DNA from: Bradyrhizobium sp. dw_411
Lineage (GTDB): Bacteria; Pseudomonadota; Alphaproteobacteria; Rhizobiales; Xanthobacteraceae
Reading direction: 5' to 3'
NCBI RefSeq assembly: GCF_018449695.1
Contig: NZ_JAAVUY010000001.1
Location: forward strand, 310,001-374,000
Length of the DNA stretch: 64,000 nucleotides
A program made the translations under genes and the position numbers. Positions 1-9,014 of the stretch are shown piece after piece. The first letter of the stretch is position 1, and every line of letters begins with the position of its first letter. A model generated the notes under the pieces. It was not told where the DNA came from. It saw only the letters and a program-made list of their open reading frames with translations, and ran no database searches.

Positions 1-100
1 TTGAATCAAATTCGAGCGGTCCCTTGGTGAGGGGGCAGACCAGAATTTCCAGCAATTTGGGATCGACGGTGCCTTCAAGGCGCTCGGGCTGGGATGTCAT
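1..100 (-). CDS. Trm112 family protein (5' end only)
   Basis: The first 33 codons of a minus-strand gene whose 3' part lies outside the window. The translation begins [10 protein letters not shown] and contains [14 protein letters not shown], the typical N-terminal signature of the small (about 60-75 residue) Trm112/YcaR zinc-ribbon family. The single Cys in VCP would be the first zinc ligand. Trm112 proteins act as small partners or stabilisers of methyltransferases in other organisms; the bacterial role is less clear. Family is likely, but only half the protein is visible. Confidence 0.8.
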   Translation of the reverse strand, partial: MTSQPERLEGTVDPKLLEILVCPLTKGPLEFDS

Positions 101-380
101 GGGTTGGTCTCCGGCTCGGGATATCGGCCCCCTGTAGCATATTCGCAGGAGTCGTGTAGCGGCCCGGCGCGACGGCAAGGCGGCCATGCGCGGTCGCGGG
201 ATTCCAGGACGGCTTCATGCCCGCGCCGCTCTCCATGAGGGCCATTCTAGGCCAATCCGCGGAATTCGGTAAAAGGAATGGGAAAAGAATAGATATATTG
301 CGAGCGATCCCGCTAGGCAGATTCCAACAATTCCCCTGTACACCATCGGGAGTTGGAATAGGGAACGGCGAAGGATCAAC
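101..380. other. intergenic region between Trm112-like and PilZ genes
   Basis: A divergent intergenic stretch of about 280 bases that should hold both promoters. I see no convincing ORF or RNA gene. The part nearest the PilZ gene (roughly 265-340) is AT-richer than its surroundings, which fits a promoter, but no clean -35/-10 pair can be assigned. Confidence 0.4.
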
Positions 381-626
381 ATGTTAATGAATCGGCGTCA
401 AAGCGAGCGTCGCCTGTGCAGAAGGTTTGCGAAGATCCAGTTCGGGACCGGTTTGTTACCGCGTGATTGCACCATCACGGACATATCGGAGGGTGGGGTA
501 AAGGTGATTGCAGAAGATCTCGACGTCCCCCCCGAGTTCACCATCATCTTGTCGACAAGCCGTCCACGCCAGTGTCGGCTGGCATGGCGGATCGGCCATG
601 AGTTCGGCGCTCAATTCATCGATTGA
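381..626 (+). CDS. single-domain PilZ protein (putative c-di-GMP receptor)
   Basis: 81 residues, essentially one PilZ domain. The arginine motif RRQSERR (residues 5-11) and the DxSxxG motif (D34, S36, G39 in TDISEGG) are the two c-di-GMP contact elements of the family, so binding competence is plausible. A second ATG two codons downstream (387) is an equally possible start. It lies upstream of a TadD-like gene and near cpaC-E, which suggests but does not prove a role in coupling c-di-GMP to pilus or surface functions. Confidence 0.85.
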   Translation: MLMNRRQSERRLCRRFAKIQFGTGLLPRDCTITDISEGGVKVIAEDLDVPPEFTIILSTSRPRQCRLAWRIGHEFGAQFID

Positions 627-736
627 GGCGGAAGCGCAGGCGCCGGAAATCCGGCGCTTGCGGGCCGGCTTAACCCGAAATTAGGATTAACCTGTGAGCA
701 TTTTTCCTGGTCGCCCACCGACCACAGGTCAAATAA

Positions 737-1576
737 ATGCTCCGGCAGCCATCCCAGCCATATCGCCAGCCACATCGTTTCGCGAAGCTCCTGACGTCGA
801 CAACCCTGTCGGCGATTCTGGCGCTGGGGCTTTGTAGCTGCCAGACCGATAGCCTGTCGGACATCACGGGTGCGCTCGGCGATAAAGCCGAAAAAAGCAG
901 CGCCGCCGAGCCCCAGCACGGGGTAGACTTCTATCGCGATCGATTTCGCGCCCATCCCGAAGATGCCGACGCGGCGTTACAATATGGCAAGGCGCTGCGG
1001 GCTTCGGGGCAGAAATCCCAGGCGGTCGCCGTGCTCGAACAGGCCACGATCGCTCACCCCGGCGACAAGGCCCTGCTTGCGGGTTACGGGCGAGCGCTGG
1101 CGGACAATGGCAACTTCCAGCAAGCCTTCGACGTCCTCGGCCGCGCCCATAGCCCGGACAATCCGGATTGGCGGATATTGTCGGCACAAGGCGCTGTGCT
1201 CGATCAGCTTGGCCGCGGCGAGGAAGCCCGGCAGTATTATGCGAGCGCGCTGAAGATCTCGCCCGAAGAACCTTCGGTGCTTTCCAATCTTGCACTTTCC
1301 TACGTGCTTTCGAAAGATCTGAAAAAGGCGGAGGAGACCTTACGCCGTGCGTATGGCCACGCGAATACTGAACCGCGCGTGCGCCAGAATCTCGCATTGG
1401 TGGTTGGCCTGCAGGGCCGTGTTGCCGAGGCCGAAACGATTATGAAGGCCGACCGGTCGGCCGCGGAAGCGGCGGCCGATATCGCAGACCTGCGGCGCGT
1501 GTTGTCGCTTAAATCGGCGAATGCGCGGATGGAGGTGGGCAAACCCCCGCCGACGACGGCCGCGCGGTCCAATTAA
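737..1576 (+). CDS. TPR lipoprotein, TadD-like pilus assembly protein
   Basis: 279 residues. An N-terminal hydrophobic segment (LSAILALGL, about residues 23-32) ends in a Cys pair (CSCQTD) that fits a lipoprotein signal, so export and lipidation are likely. The rest is alpha-helical and carries several TPR-like repeats (for example ALQYGKALRASGQ, VLSNLALSYVLSKD, VRQNLALVVGLQG). TadD is the TPR lipoprotein of Tad/Flp pilus systems, thought to help secretin assembly. Placement facing cpaC-cpaD-cpaE supports this role. It converges with cpaE across 56 bases. Confidence 0.8.
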   Translation: MLRQPSQPYRQPHRFAKLLTSTTLSAILALGLCSCQTDSLSDITGALGDKAEKSSAAEPQHGVDFYRDRFRAHPEDADAALQYGKALRASGQKSQAVAVLEQATIAHPGDKALLAGYGRALADNGNFQQAFDVLGRAHSPDNPDWRILSAQGAVLDQLGRGEEARQYYASALKISPEEPSVLSNLALSYVLSKDLKKAEETLRRAYGHANTEPRVRQNLALVVGLQGRVAEAETIMKADRSAAEAAADIADLRRVLSLKSANARMEVGKPPPTTAARSN

Positions 1577-1632
1577 AGGCACCGCGCTCCATCAGCCGCG
1601 ATGACTGCGCGGCGGATTATGCCGTGGCCGGA

Positions 1633-2892
1633 CTACGCCCTGCCGCCCGCTCGCAGCTTGTTGATGATCGGTGACAGGAACGAGGCTCGCGGCTTTTTGA
1701 CATCGCCGTGGCCTGTCAACTGTTGCGCGATCTGGACGAACATCTTGCTGGCGCGATGACGGGCGGAGATTTCCGCGATCATCTGGCCGTTATTGGCGGC
1801 GGTGCCGAACATTCGCGGGTCGAATGGAATCGACGCGATCGGTTTGTTCTCGATGGCCTTGGCGAATTCGCTCGGAGTGATTTCCGGGCGCTTGGGCATG
1901 CCGACCTGACTGAGGCAATATAACGGAGGCCGGTCGTTGGGCCGCGCGGCCTTGAGAACGTTCAACATGTTCTTGGCGTTTCGCATGTTGGCGAGATCAG
2001 GCTCGGCGACGATCAGAATATCATCCGCGCCGATCAACGCGCGCCTCGTCCATCCCGACCATTGATGGGGAATGTCGAGCACGATGCAGGGGGTCGTCAA
2101 ACGCAAGGTATCGAAAATGGCGTCGAAGGCCTGATCGCCGAAATCATAGACCCGCTCGAGCGTCGCCGGCGCGGCCAGCAGGCTGAGGTGATCGGTGCAC
2201 TTCGCCAGCAAACGCTCGATGAAGGCGCTGTCGGGCTTGTCTGCCGAAAACACCGCGTTCGCGATTCCTTGCAGCGGGTCCTTGTTATAGTCGAGCGAGG
2301 CGGTTCCGAAGGCGAGGTCGAGATCGATGACGATCGAATCCAGCGCGAGATCGCGCGAAATCGCCCAGGCAACATTATGCGCGACGGTAGATGCGCCGAC
2401 GCCGCCCTTGGCGCCGACGATGGCGATGACACGGCCGACGGGGGCAGCTTCCGTCACCGAAAACAGGCCGCAGATCGAACGGACCACGTCCAGCGTATCG
2501 ACCGGGCCCACCACGTAGTCGCTGACGCCGCGGCGGACCAGTTCGCGATAGGGCGCGTCATCGGTTTCAGTGCCGATCACGACGACACGCGTTCCGGGAT
2601 CGCACACGGTTGCGAGCTGGTCGAGGCCAGTCAGGATATCGGTACTGCTCTCGGTCTCGATAATGATCACGTTCGGCGTAGGAACCGTACGATAGGCTTC
2701 GATAGCGGCGGGCATTCCGCCTTTCTTGATCGTCAGATGGGCCTTGCCGAGGCGCCGGTCCACGGCCGCCGCTTCGACGGCAGCAGTGGTTTCTGCCGTC
2801 ACGCAGAAGGCTTGCACCGACACGCGTGGCGCCGGAGCGATGTAATCGTTTCGGGATGACGGTGGGATGTCCTGCAACTCTTTAGCCGTCAT
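1633..2892 (-). CDS. cpaE: CpaE/TadZ pilus assembly ATPase
   Basis: 419 residues. The N-terminal part (about residues 25-145) resembles an atypical receiver domain (TRVVVIGTETDD, RRGVSDYVVGP). It is followed by a ParA/MinD-type ATPase with the deviant Walker A KGGVGAST near residues 162-169 and the acidic strand IVIDLDLAFG. CpaE/TadZ localises the Tad pilus machinery at the cell pole or membrane. Its ATG overlaps the cpaD stop in an ATGA tetranucleotide (2889-2892), implying translational coupling. The usual downstream cpaF ATPase is not here. Confidence 0.93.
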   Translation of the reverse strand: MTAKELQDIPPSSRNDYIAPAPRVSVQAFCVTAETTAAVEAAAVDRRLGKAHLTIKKGGMPAAIEAYRTVPTPNVIIIETESSTDILTGLDQLATVCDPGTRVVVIGTETDDAPYRELVRRGVSDYVVGPVDTLDVVRSICGLFSVTEAAPVGRVIAIVGAKGGVGASTVAHNVAWAISRDLALDSIVIDLDLAFGTASLDYNKDPLQGIANAVFSADKPDSAFIERLLAKCTDHLSLLAAPATLERVYDFGDQAFDAIFDTLRLTTPCIVLDIPHQWSGWTRRALIGADDILIVAEPDLANMRNAKNMLNVLKAARPNDRPPLYCLSQVGMPKRPEITPSEFAKAIENKPIASIPFDPRMFGTAANNGQMIAEISARHRASKMFVQIAQQLTGHGDVKKPRASFLSPIINKLRAGGRA

Positions 2893-3632
2893 TTGCCTGC
2901 ATCACTCAGTTTGGCTTTGTCGCTTTCCGGATAGACGGTCGCGGTCGTGTCGCCCTTGCGATATTTATCGAAGCCTTCCGTTCGCCGAATTGTATAGGCG
3001 GGGGTTTCGGCCCGCGGCTGCACAAGATCGGACGGATTGTCGATCATCGCCGCCATATTGTGCTGATAGGCACAGCCGAAATTGTAATAATCCTTGTTTT
3101 CGAAGTAGCTTGGATTCTTGATCGAGGGACCAAGATTTTCAGGCCACAGCCCGCACGGCCCGGCCACCGCCGCGATCTTGGGATAACTCAGCCTGATCGT
3201 CGGCAGCATCCGCGGGTCGTCCGGATGATAGTGGCGCACGGAAATTCCGCGCGGAGGAACGCCGCTGGCCGCGAGCAGAGCCTGAATTTCCCGGAACGAA
3301 CCCGCCGCAGCCCGCGCATTCGGTGTATTGACCGGCACGTCGGCCATAATCGCGCCGGTTCCTTCGCTGACCCATATCCGGCCGAGCCCGACGACATCGG
3401 CGCGTTGCGACGCGGTTAGATCCCCGCGCGCGTGGCCGACGAAGATCACGACGGATCGATCTGTTTCCTGGATCGCAATCGGATGACGCTGGCGGTAATC
3501 GTCGGGGATGCGCGCCCTCACGGCGACCTCGTCATTGATATCCGTGCACGCACCCAGCGAGCCTGAAATGCCAATCAGCGCGCCCAGCAGGCACAGGGTT
3601 CTGACGCGATTGAGCGATAGTATGTTTGTCAT
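2889..3632 (-). CDS. cpaD: CpaD pilus assembly lipoprotein
   Basis: 247 residues. The signal peptide ends in a lipobox (SLGAC, Cys about residue 29), so this is an outer-membrane lipoprotein. The body contains CpaD-family features such as IPDDYRQRHPI, a region like VRHYHPDDPRMLP, and GCAYQHNMAAMIDNPSDLVQPR near the C-terminus. CpaD works with the CpaC secretin in the outer-membrane channel of Tad pili. The gene sits 23 bases downstream of cpaC and overlaps cpaE. Confidence 0.93.
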   Translation of the reverse strand: MTNILSLNRVRTLCLLGALIGISGSLGACTDINDEVAVRARIPDDYRQRHPIAIQETDRSVVIFVGHARGDLTASQRADVVGLGRIWVSEGTGAIMADVPVNTPNARAAAGSFREIQALLAASGVPPRGISVRHYHPDDPRMLPTIRLSYPKIAAVAGPCGLWPENLGPSIKNPSYFENKDYYNFGCAYQHNMAAMIDNPSDLVQPRAETPAYTIRRTEGFDKYRKGDTTATVYPESDKAKLSDAGK

Positions 3633-3655
3633 CGTTCCGTCCTCGTCTCGCCGCC

Positions 3656-5104
3656 TCAGTCAATGATGAAACCGAAATTGCCCTGATAGCTTCCGATCTG
3701 CTCGGCGCGGCCGGAAATGCCGTAGATCCGGTTGATCTGGGCGAACAATGTCGATTGGGCGTCCGATGCGGGCGCAAATCCGTCATCCGGGCGCGACAAT
3801 TCTTTCTGCGCCACCGCCCGCACGACATAGGGGGTCACGATGACCATCAACTCGGTCTGGTTGTTGACGAAGTCCTGGCTTCTGAACAACTGGCCGAACA
3901 ACGGCAGTTGATCGACACCCGGCAATCCGTTGACGGCTTGCTTGGTCTGCTCCTGAATAAGACCGGCCATCGCCAGCGATCCACCGGAGGGAATTTCCAG
4001 CGTGGTTTCCGCGCGCCGCGTCTTGATCGAAGGGATCGTTGTTCCGCCCTGACCGCCGGCCAAAGCGTTATCGATCGATACTTCCGACACTTCGGTCATC
4101 ACCCGCAGGCTGATCCGTCCTTCGGTCAGCACCACCGGTGTAAAGTTGAGCGAGATGCCGAATTTCTTGAAGCTGACGGTCTGGACGCATTGTCCGATTG
4201 CGCCGGCCGTCGTCGTTTGACAGGTCACGCCGGTCGGGATCGGAAATTCGCCGCCTGAGATAAAGGTCGCGGACTCCCCGGAAATCGCGGTCAGATTCGG
4301 TTCCGCCAGGGTACGCACCACGCCGGCGGTCTCCATCGCGCGCAGGGTGGCGGTGACCGAGGGCACGCCGGCCTTGTTCAGGGCTTGCGTGACCACGGAG
4401 TTGCCCGGGACGAGCGGCGCATTGTTAGCTGTGAACGGGTTGGCATTGTTGAAATTGACCACCGAGGTGCCGATATTCATCGAGGCACTGAGATCGACGC
4501 CGAGTTGCTTGACGATATTTCGCTGTACTTCGGCGACCGTCACTTTCAGCATCACCTGATCGCGGCTACGGACCACAATCGAGTTGACGACCTTCTCGGG
4601 GCCGCCGACCAGACGCGCGGCGACGTCCCCGGCTTGCTGCGCTTCGATCGGACTGGATACCGAGCCCGTCAGCATGACGCTGTCGCCGATGCCTTCGATC
4701 TGGATTCCGCCCGCGGGCAGCAGTTGTTTCAATGCGGCGCGCACACCATTGAGGTCCCGTTTGACGGCGATGTCATAGCCAGCGATTTGCTGGCCCTCGG
4801 AATCGAAGAACACAACGTTGGTTTGGCCAACCGCCGCGCCGATGATGTAGGCGCGTTGCGGCGAGCGAATCACGGCAGACGCTATTTTCGGGTCGGCGAC
4901 CAGCACATCCTTGGCGTCGCGCGGCAAATCGATAATCGTGGATTTGCCGATGCCGAGTGCCAGAAAGCGGGTCTTCGCCTGGATGCCGGGGTGATCGTCG
5001 TTCGCCACGGCCGGGGCCAGGGCTGTGGTCAGCGTCAGCGCGGCAACGACTGCAAACGACAGAGCGTGGGTCAGAAAAGTTGGCAACAGCCGATTGGCGC
5101 TCAT
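3656..5104 (-). CDS. cpaC: CpaC/RcpA secretin of Tad pilus
   Basis: 482 residues from the ATG at 5104, chosen because AGAAGGA lies just upstream and a signal peptide follows (hydrophobic LSFAVVAALTLTTALAPAVA). A longer frame upstream has no ribosome site. The protein has the pilus/BON-like N-terminal region (DAKDVLVADPKIASAVIRS), a BON-like segment (GIGDSVMLTGSVSS) and a C-terminal secretin domain (GISLNFTPVVL, SGGSLAMAGLI, VIVTPYVVR). It would form the outer-membrane ring through which the pilus passes. First gene of cpaC-cpaD-cpaE. Confidence 0.93.
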   Translation of the reverse strand: MSANRLLPTFLTHALSFAVVAALTLTTALAPAVANDDHPGIQAKTRFLALGIGKSTIIDLPRDAKDVLVADPKIASAVIRSPQRAYIIGAAVGQTNVVFFDSEGQQIAGYDIAVKRDLNGVRAALKQLLPAGGIQIEGIGDSVMLTGSVSSPIEAQQAGDVAARLVGGPEKVVNSIVVRSRDQVMLKVTVAEVQRNIVKQLGVDLSASMNIGTSVVNFNNANPFTANNAPLVPGNSVVTQALNKAGVPSVTATLRAMETAGVVRTLAEPNLTAISGESATFISGGEFPIPTGVTCQTTTAGAIGQCVQTVSFKKFGISLNFTPVVLTEGRISLRVMTEVSEVSIDNALAGGQGGTTIPSIKTRRAETTLEIPSGGSLAMAGLIQEQTKQAVNGLPGVDQLPLFGQLFRSQDFVNNQTELMVIVTPYVVRAVAQKELSRPDDGFAPASDAQSTLFAQINRIYGISGRAEQIGSYQGNFGFIID

Positions 5105-5573
5105 ATCGAGTGTCCTTCTGGTCACTTCTTGGTCTTGGTCAGATTTGAGATGCTGGTGTGAGCCGCATGGATGCGGCCAGTCGGGAGAGAATTGTTGTCG
5201 GACCCATTTGGGGGACAAAGGGCGCCGCTGGCATCGAGAGCGACAGTCAGGACAACAATGCGTTCGATATTCATACGCGATCTACATTTACGCAGGTGTA
5301 CTGAACTGAAGGGTGTAGCGAACTGAACTCTGTCTGATCCGCAGCCTCTTCCTCACGCGTGACTAAGCGGTAAAATTGTGAGCGGGAGCCGAACAGTTTG
5401 CGGAAAGGGTTCCCTGCATTTGCCCTCATGGTGAATGGAGGGTTATCGTTCGACACGTCGCGAGCGCTGGTCGACCGCGGCAGCACGCTGCGCCGTCGGC
5501 CATGGCGATGAAGAACCAGGAATTCACTATGCGGGCAAAAACGCGAAGCTTGGGCTTTGCGCCGCCGGCTTTT
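5105..5573. other. gap upstream of cpaC; no cpaB
   Basis: About 470 bases between the cpaC start and the TetR stop. No reading frame here looks like a real protein and there is no trace of cpaB, which often precedes cpaC. It should contain the cpaC promoter. A short repeated hexamer arrangement (ACTGAACTGAA at 5299-5309 and AACTGAACT at 5321-5329) may be an operator, but this is weak. Confidence 0.4.
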
Positions 5574-6110
5574 CTATCGCGTGGCGATCCGGAGCAGCTC
5601 GTCGAGCATCGCTGCCTGTCTTGCGCGTGGCAGCGGCAGGTCCGACAATGCGAACCCGACAAACGCCCAATAGAGAATCTGCGCCCGCGCGCGGGCGGTG
5701 CCAGGCGAGAGCCCGGATTCTCGTAGAAGTTTTTCCACATAACTCATCCGGCGCCGGTCGACGGCTTGCATCGCATTTCGCGCCACTGGGTCGTGCGCGG
5801 CCCAGGTCCGGACTGCCTTCTCAAGTGCCGGCTGACCGCCGAATGCCCGGCGCAGCAGCAGTGTCACCGGGTTTTCGCTGTCCGATGCGCCCTCGACGTC
5901 GGCAATGATCCGTTCGGCGGCGACCTCCCGCCAATGCCCAAGGATCGCCGCGTGGAAAGCGCTGACGTCGGCGAAGTGCCAGTAGAAGCTGCCACGCGAC
6001 ACCCCCATCGCCTTGGCCAGCGGCTCGGCCTTCAGCGCCGTAAATCCGCGCGCAGCCAGGGCCTTGAGGCCCTCGTTAAGCCAGTCCCTGGCGGAGAGTT
6101 GGTCGGTCAT
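5574..6110 (-). CDS. TetR/AcrR family regulator
   Basis: 178 residues starting at the ATG at 6110, preceded by AGGGA. The N-terminal helix-turn-helix is typical (ARGFTALKAEPLAKAMGVSRGSFYWHF, written here only as landmark: KAMGVSRGSFYWHF). The C-terminal ligand domain is divergent. It is transcribed away from a small membrane protein gene. Two palindromes in the 99-base spacer are probable operators, so it likely represses itself and that neighbour. The ligand is unknown. Confidence 0.92.
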   Translation of the reverse strand: MTDQLSARDWLNEGLKALAARGFTALKAEPLAKAMGVSRGSFYWHFADVSAFHAAILGHWREVAAERIIADVEGASDSENPVTLLLRRAFGGQPALEKAVRTWAAHDPVARNAMQAVDRRRMSYVEKLLRESGLSPGTARARAQILYWAFVGFALSDLPLPRARQAAMLDELLRIATR

Positions 6111-6133
6111 GGCTGTTTCCCTGCGACATCTCA

Positions 6134-6198
6134 CCATACACACCTGTATTGACAGGCGCCAAGCCGTCGTCCACAACTCACCATACAGTTGTGTATGG
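6134..6198. promoter_or_regulatory. paired TetR operator palindromes
   Basis: Two related inverted repeats in the divergent promoter. The distal site, 6134-6151, reads CCATACACACCTGTATTG (core ATACA-4-TGTAT). The proximal site, 6181-6198, is CCATACAGTTGTGTATGG with perfect 7-base arms. Both are preceded by CTCA or TCA and their centres are 47 bases apart. Position and symmetry fit autoregulation by the adjacent TetR protein. The binding partner is inferred from adjacency. Confidence 0.8.
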
Positions 6199-6209
6199 AG
6201 ATCGGTGCG

Positions 6210-6560
6210 ATGCGCGATCTGCTGCTGCAATGTTCAGGAATCGCCGCGATCGTGGTGGCCATCATCCACGGCGTACTCGGTGAAACCAGGGTATTCTCCC
6301 GCGTGACGATCGAGCCGCCGCGGCTGCGCAATCTGATCCGGCTGTGCTGGCAGGTCGGCACCGTCGGCTGGATTTGTGGCGGCGTGCTCCTGATCGCCGC
6401 ATCCTCGATGGCGTCGGTCCCGGCCCGGCACTGGATCGTGGTGACGGTGGTCGCGATGTACGCCTTCGGCGTGATCGGCAATGCCTGGATTTTTCGCGGC
6501 CGGCATTTCGGCTGGATGGCCCTGAGCGCGGTGATCGTGCTGGCCGTGGCCGGGTATTAG
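6210..6560 (+). CDS. small four-helix membrane protein, putative TetR target
   Basis: 116 residues from the ATG at 6210 (MRDLLLQC), preceded by GGAG. An upstream in-frame ATG at 6195 lies within the operator and lacks a ribosome site. Four hydrophobic stretches are visible (GIAAIVVAIIHGVLG, VGWICGGVLLIAAS, WIVVTVVAMYAFGVIG, WMALSAVIVLAVAGY). No enzymatic motif is recognised. Its control by a dedicated TetR regulator suggests an inducible envelope or small-molecule function, but this is inference. Confidence 0.8.
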   Translation: MRDLLLQCSGIAAIVVAIIHGVLGETRVFSRVTIEPPRLRNLIRLCWQVGTVGWICGGVLLIAASSMASVPARHWIVVTVVAMYAFGVIGNAWIFRGRHFGWMALSAVIVLAVAGY

Positions 6561-6640
6561 AGCGCTTTCAAGCGAGAGCCTGCCCCGGACTAGATCCGGG
6601 GTGGATACCGGTTCGCGTAAAGAAGATGCGTCAAAAATAA
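6561..6640. repeat. rhizobial dispersed repeat with internal palindrome
   Basis: Begins TAGAGCGCTTTCAAGCGAGA, contains the perfect hairpin CCCCGGA-CTAGA-TCCGGGG (about 6585-6603), and ends ACCGGTTCGCG...GATGCGTCAAA. The last part matches a repeat type I recall as widespread between Bradyrhizobium genes, and a partial copy lies at 38361-38415. It sits between convergent genes and may also act as a terminator. Confidence 0.6.
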
Positions 6641-6646
6641 TTTACC

Positions 6647-7321
6647 CTATTGCAAACCCGTGTCGCCGCTGGTGCGCTTCTTGGCGAGATCCATTTCGGT
6701 AACGGCGATCAGAATCTCGGCGCGTGTCTTCAGGTCGGGCGCCTCGAGCATCGCCTGCTTTTCCGGCGGGCCGTAGGGCGACATCATCGCCAGGGCGTTG
6801 ACCAGCGCCTCGTTGGGCGCGCTCTCGACGCCTTCCCAATCGACCTTGAGATTGTTGGCTTTGAGGAAATCCGTCAGCACCTCGAGCAGCGCCTCGCGAT
6901 CGACGGCTTCCTCGCCCTTGCGGGCGGTGAAATCGTCGATGTAGGGGAAATAATCCACCTTGCATTGCCGATACTGGGTGAGAACCGCGACTTCCTCGAC
7001 CACCTTGAAGCGCGCGATGCCGGTGAGTTCGAGGATATAGCGGCCGTCACCGGCCTCGGCGAGCTGGGTGATGCGCCCGACGCAGCCGACGCGAAACAGC
7101 ACCGGTTTGGCTTCGTCCGGCGAGTGCGAAACGTCCGGCTGGATCATCCCGATCAGCCGATGGCCGTCGCGCAGCGCGTCGTCCACCATCGCCAGATAGC
7201 GCGGCTCGAAAATGTTGAGCGGCATCTGGCCGCGCGGCAACAACAAGGCGCCGGGCAACGGAAATACCGGGATCAAGTGAGGTAGGTCGCCGGGTCCGCG
7301 ATATTCGGCATTGATCGGCAT
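6647..7321 (-). CDS. LON peptidase N-terminal (substrate-binding) domain protein
   Basis: 224 residues. The LON-SB fold is recognisable from LIPVFPLPGALLLPRGQMPLNIFEPRYLAMVDDAL near the N-terminus (landmarks PGALLLPRG and IFEPRY) followed by a VGCVGRI strand. There is no AAA+ or protease domain, so it is a stand-alone family member. It lies 27 bases after the TPR-thioredoxin gene and is probably co-transcribed with it. The precise function of stand-alone LON-SB proteins is not established. Confidence 0.9.
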   Translation of the reverse strand: MPINAEYRGPGDLPHLIPVFPLPGALLLPRGQMPLNIFEPRYLAMVDDALRDGHRLIGMIQPDVSHSPDEAKPVLFRVGCVGRITQLAEAGDGRYILELTGIARFKVVEEVAVLTQYRQCKVDYFPYIDDFTARKGEEAVDREALLEVLTDFLKANNLKVDWEGVESAPNEALVNALAMMSPYGPPEKQAMLEAPDLKTRAEILIAVTEMDLAKKRTSGDTGLQ

Positions 7322-7348
7322 CAGCGGTCCCGGTGTTGGCCAGAGGCG

Positions 7349-8266
7349 TTATGAGAACAGGATGGTCGACAATCGCTTTCGACCCTCGACCGTGGCTTCA
7401 TCGGTCGGGCCCCATGCATCGAAGAACTGCACCAATTGCTTGCGGGCGCCATCTTCGTTCCATTTGCGGTCGCGCTTGACGATCTCGAGCAGATGCTGCG
7501 TTGCCTCAGTCCGCTTCTCACTGGCGTTGAGCGCGATCGCCAGATCGAATCGGGCCTGATGATCAAGCGGGTTTGCGGCGACTTTCTGTTCCAGCTCGGT
7601 CACCGGGCCGAGCGCCTTGGCCTGTTCGGCCAGATCGATCGACGCCTGCACGGCCTTGACCGCCGCATCGCCGCGCTTCGATTCCGGCACCATGGCGAGC
7701 GTCTGCGTGGCCTGTTCGATCGCGCCGGTCGCCACGTAGCATTTCGCCAGTCCGGCCAAGGCGGCAATATTGGTCGCGTCCGCCGCCAGCACCTCGGCAT
7801 AGATCGATGCCGCGGTGGCGGGATCGCCCTCGGCCAAAACGGCTTCAGCCTCCTTGATGATATCTTCGATATTGGGCTCGCCCGGCATGCCGGCGGTCAG
7901 CTTGTTGATGAAGGCCGTGACCTGGCTTTCCGGCACCGCGCCCATGAAGCCATCGGCGGGCTGGCCGTTGACGAAGGCGATCACGGCCGGAATCGACTGG
8001 ATTCCCATCTGGCCCGGGATGGCCGGATGCTCGTCGATGTTCATCTTGACCAGCTTGACCTTGCCATTGGCCGCACGGACCGCCTTTTCGATGATCGGCG
8101 TGAGCTGACGACAGGGGCCGCACCACGGCGCCCAGAAGTCGATCAGTACCGGCTGACGCTTCGACTCCTCGATGACGTCCTTCACGAACGTCTGGGTGGT
8201 CGTCTCCTTGATCAGATCGGCCGCCGCCTGCGGCGTTGGTCCGCTACCCTGCTCTATGATCGTCAC
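7349..8266 (-). CDS. thioredoxin-TPR fusion, CnoX/YbbN-like co-chaperone
   Basis: 305 residues. The N-terminal thioredoxin domain has an intact active site WCGPC (Cys49 and Cys52) within LIDFWAPWCGPC. It is followed by a TPR-like half (about residues 140-300: AASIYAEVLAADATNIAALAGL, ATGAIEQATQTLA), the architecture of CnoX/YbbN. E. coli YbbN has lost a redox Cys, whereas this one keeps both, so it may be redox active. The family protects substrates under oxidative stress with chaperonin. It leads a two-gene unit with the LON-SB gene. Confidence 0.9.
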   Translation of the reverse strand: MTIIEQGSGPTPQAAADLIKETTTQTFVKDVIEESKRQPVLIDFWAPWCGPCRQLTPIIEKAVRAANGKVKLVKMNIDEHPAIPGQMGIQSIPAVIAFVNGQPADGFMGAVPESQVTAFINKLTAGMPGEPNIEDIIKEAEAVLAEGDPATAASIYAEVLAADATNIAALAGLAKCYVATGAIEQATQTLAMVPESKRGDAAVKAVQASIDLAEQAKALGPVTELEQKVAANPLDHQARFDLAIALNASEKRTEATQHLLEIVKRDRKWNEDGARKQLVQFFDAWGPTDEATVEGRKRLSTILFS

Positions 8267-8508
8267 GGGAATCCTCGCCTGATGTCTGGGGATGCTCTAA
8301 CACTTTTCCAGCCCTAATTGGCGCTTGGGGGCCGAATTTGCAATCCGCGGAACCTGCCTGGGCTATTTTAGGGCCGATTCGGCCCGGGAAGGCCGGATAA
8401 GCGGGGATCCGGTCGATTTTAGGCCTTGTACGGGCTGTTGCATTCGGGGGCCGCATTTGGCATAGGTCTGCGCGTTGCCGGTGATCAGTCGCCGCCAATC
8501 TCTCGGAT

Positions 8509-8583
<75 letters not shown>

Positions 8584-8614
8584 GATTTTCTAAAAGTGGC
8601 AAAGTTTAACGAAG

Positions 8615-8637
8615 GCCCGCTGTCTCAGCGGGCTTTT
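8615..8637 (+). terminator. intrinsic terminator after tRNA-Gly
   Basis: Perfect 8-base stem GCCCGCTG-TCT-CAGCGGGC followed by TTTT, about 30 bases past the tRNA end. Confidence 0.85.
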
Positions 8638-9014
8638 CGTTATGTGCAGCGTTATATGTATCTGCATATTTCGGATTTTCGCCGGCACTTTGAGAATGCT
8701 TTGGGCGACTTCTCGAACGCATTACGATTTTATTTCTGTCGCACGGAATGTTGAGCGCGGCAGACGCCCGATGCTGTTGACCTGCACTGCAACGCAGCAA
8801 AGAATAAAGCGACTTCGGCTGCGAATGACCGAAAGAAATTTCTTCTCAACTCTCGGGGGCGTAACGGCGCCGTGCAGCATCCGCTTCTCTCTCTCATAAG
8901 ATGTGCTACGATTTTCGAGTCTGATCCATCTGATGCCAGACCAAAGTTCGTCTCTCGGGGACGGGCGAAGCAAATAACAAACGTAGCCATATTGGCTGCA
9001 TAGGGAGGGACGCG
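8638..9014. other. gap between tRNA-Gly terminator and sorbosone dehydrogenase gene
   Basis: About 375 bases with no convincing gene. It must hold the promoter of the downstream gene. The strong ribosome site GGGAGGGA lies at its end. No structured RNA is recognised. Confidence 0.4.
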
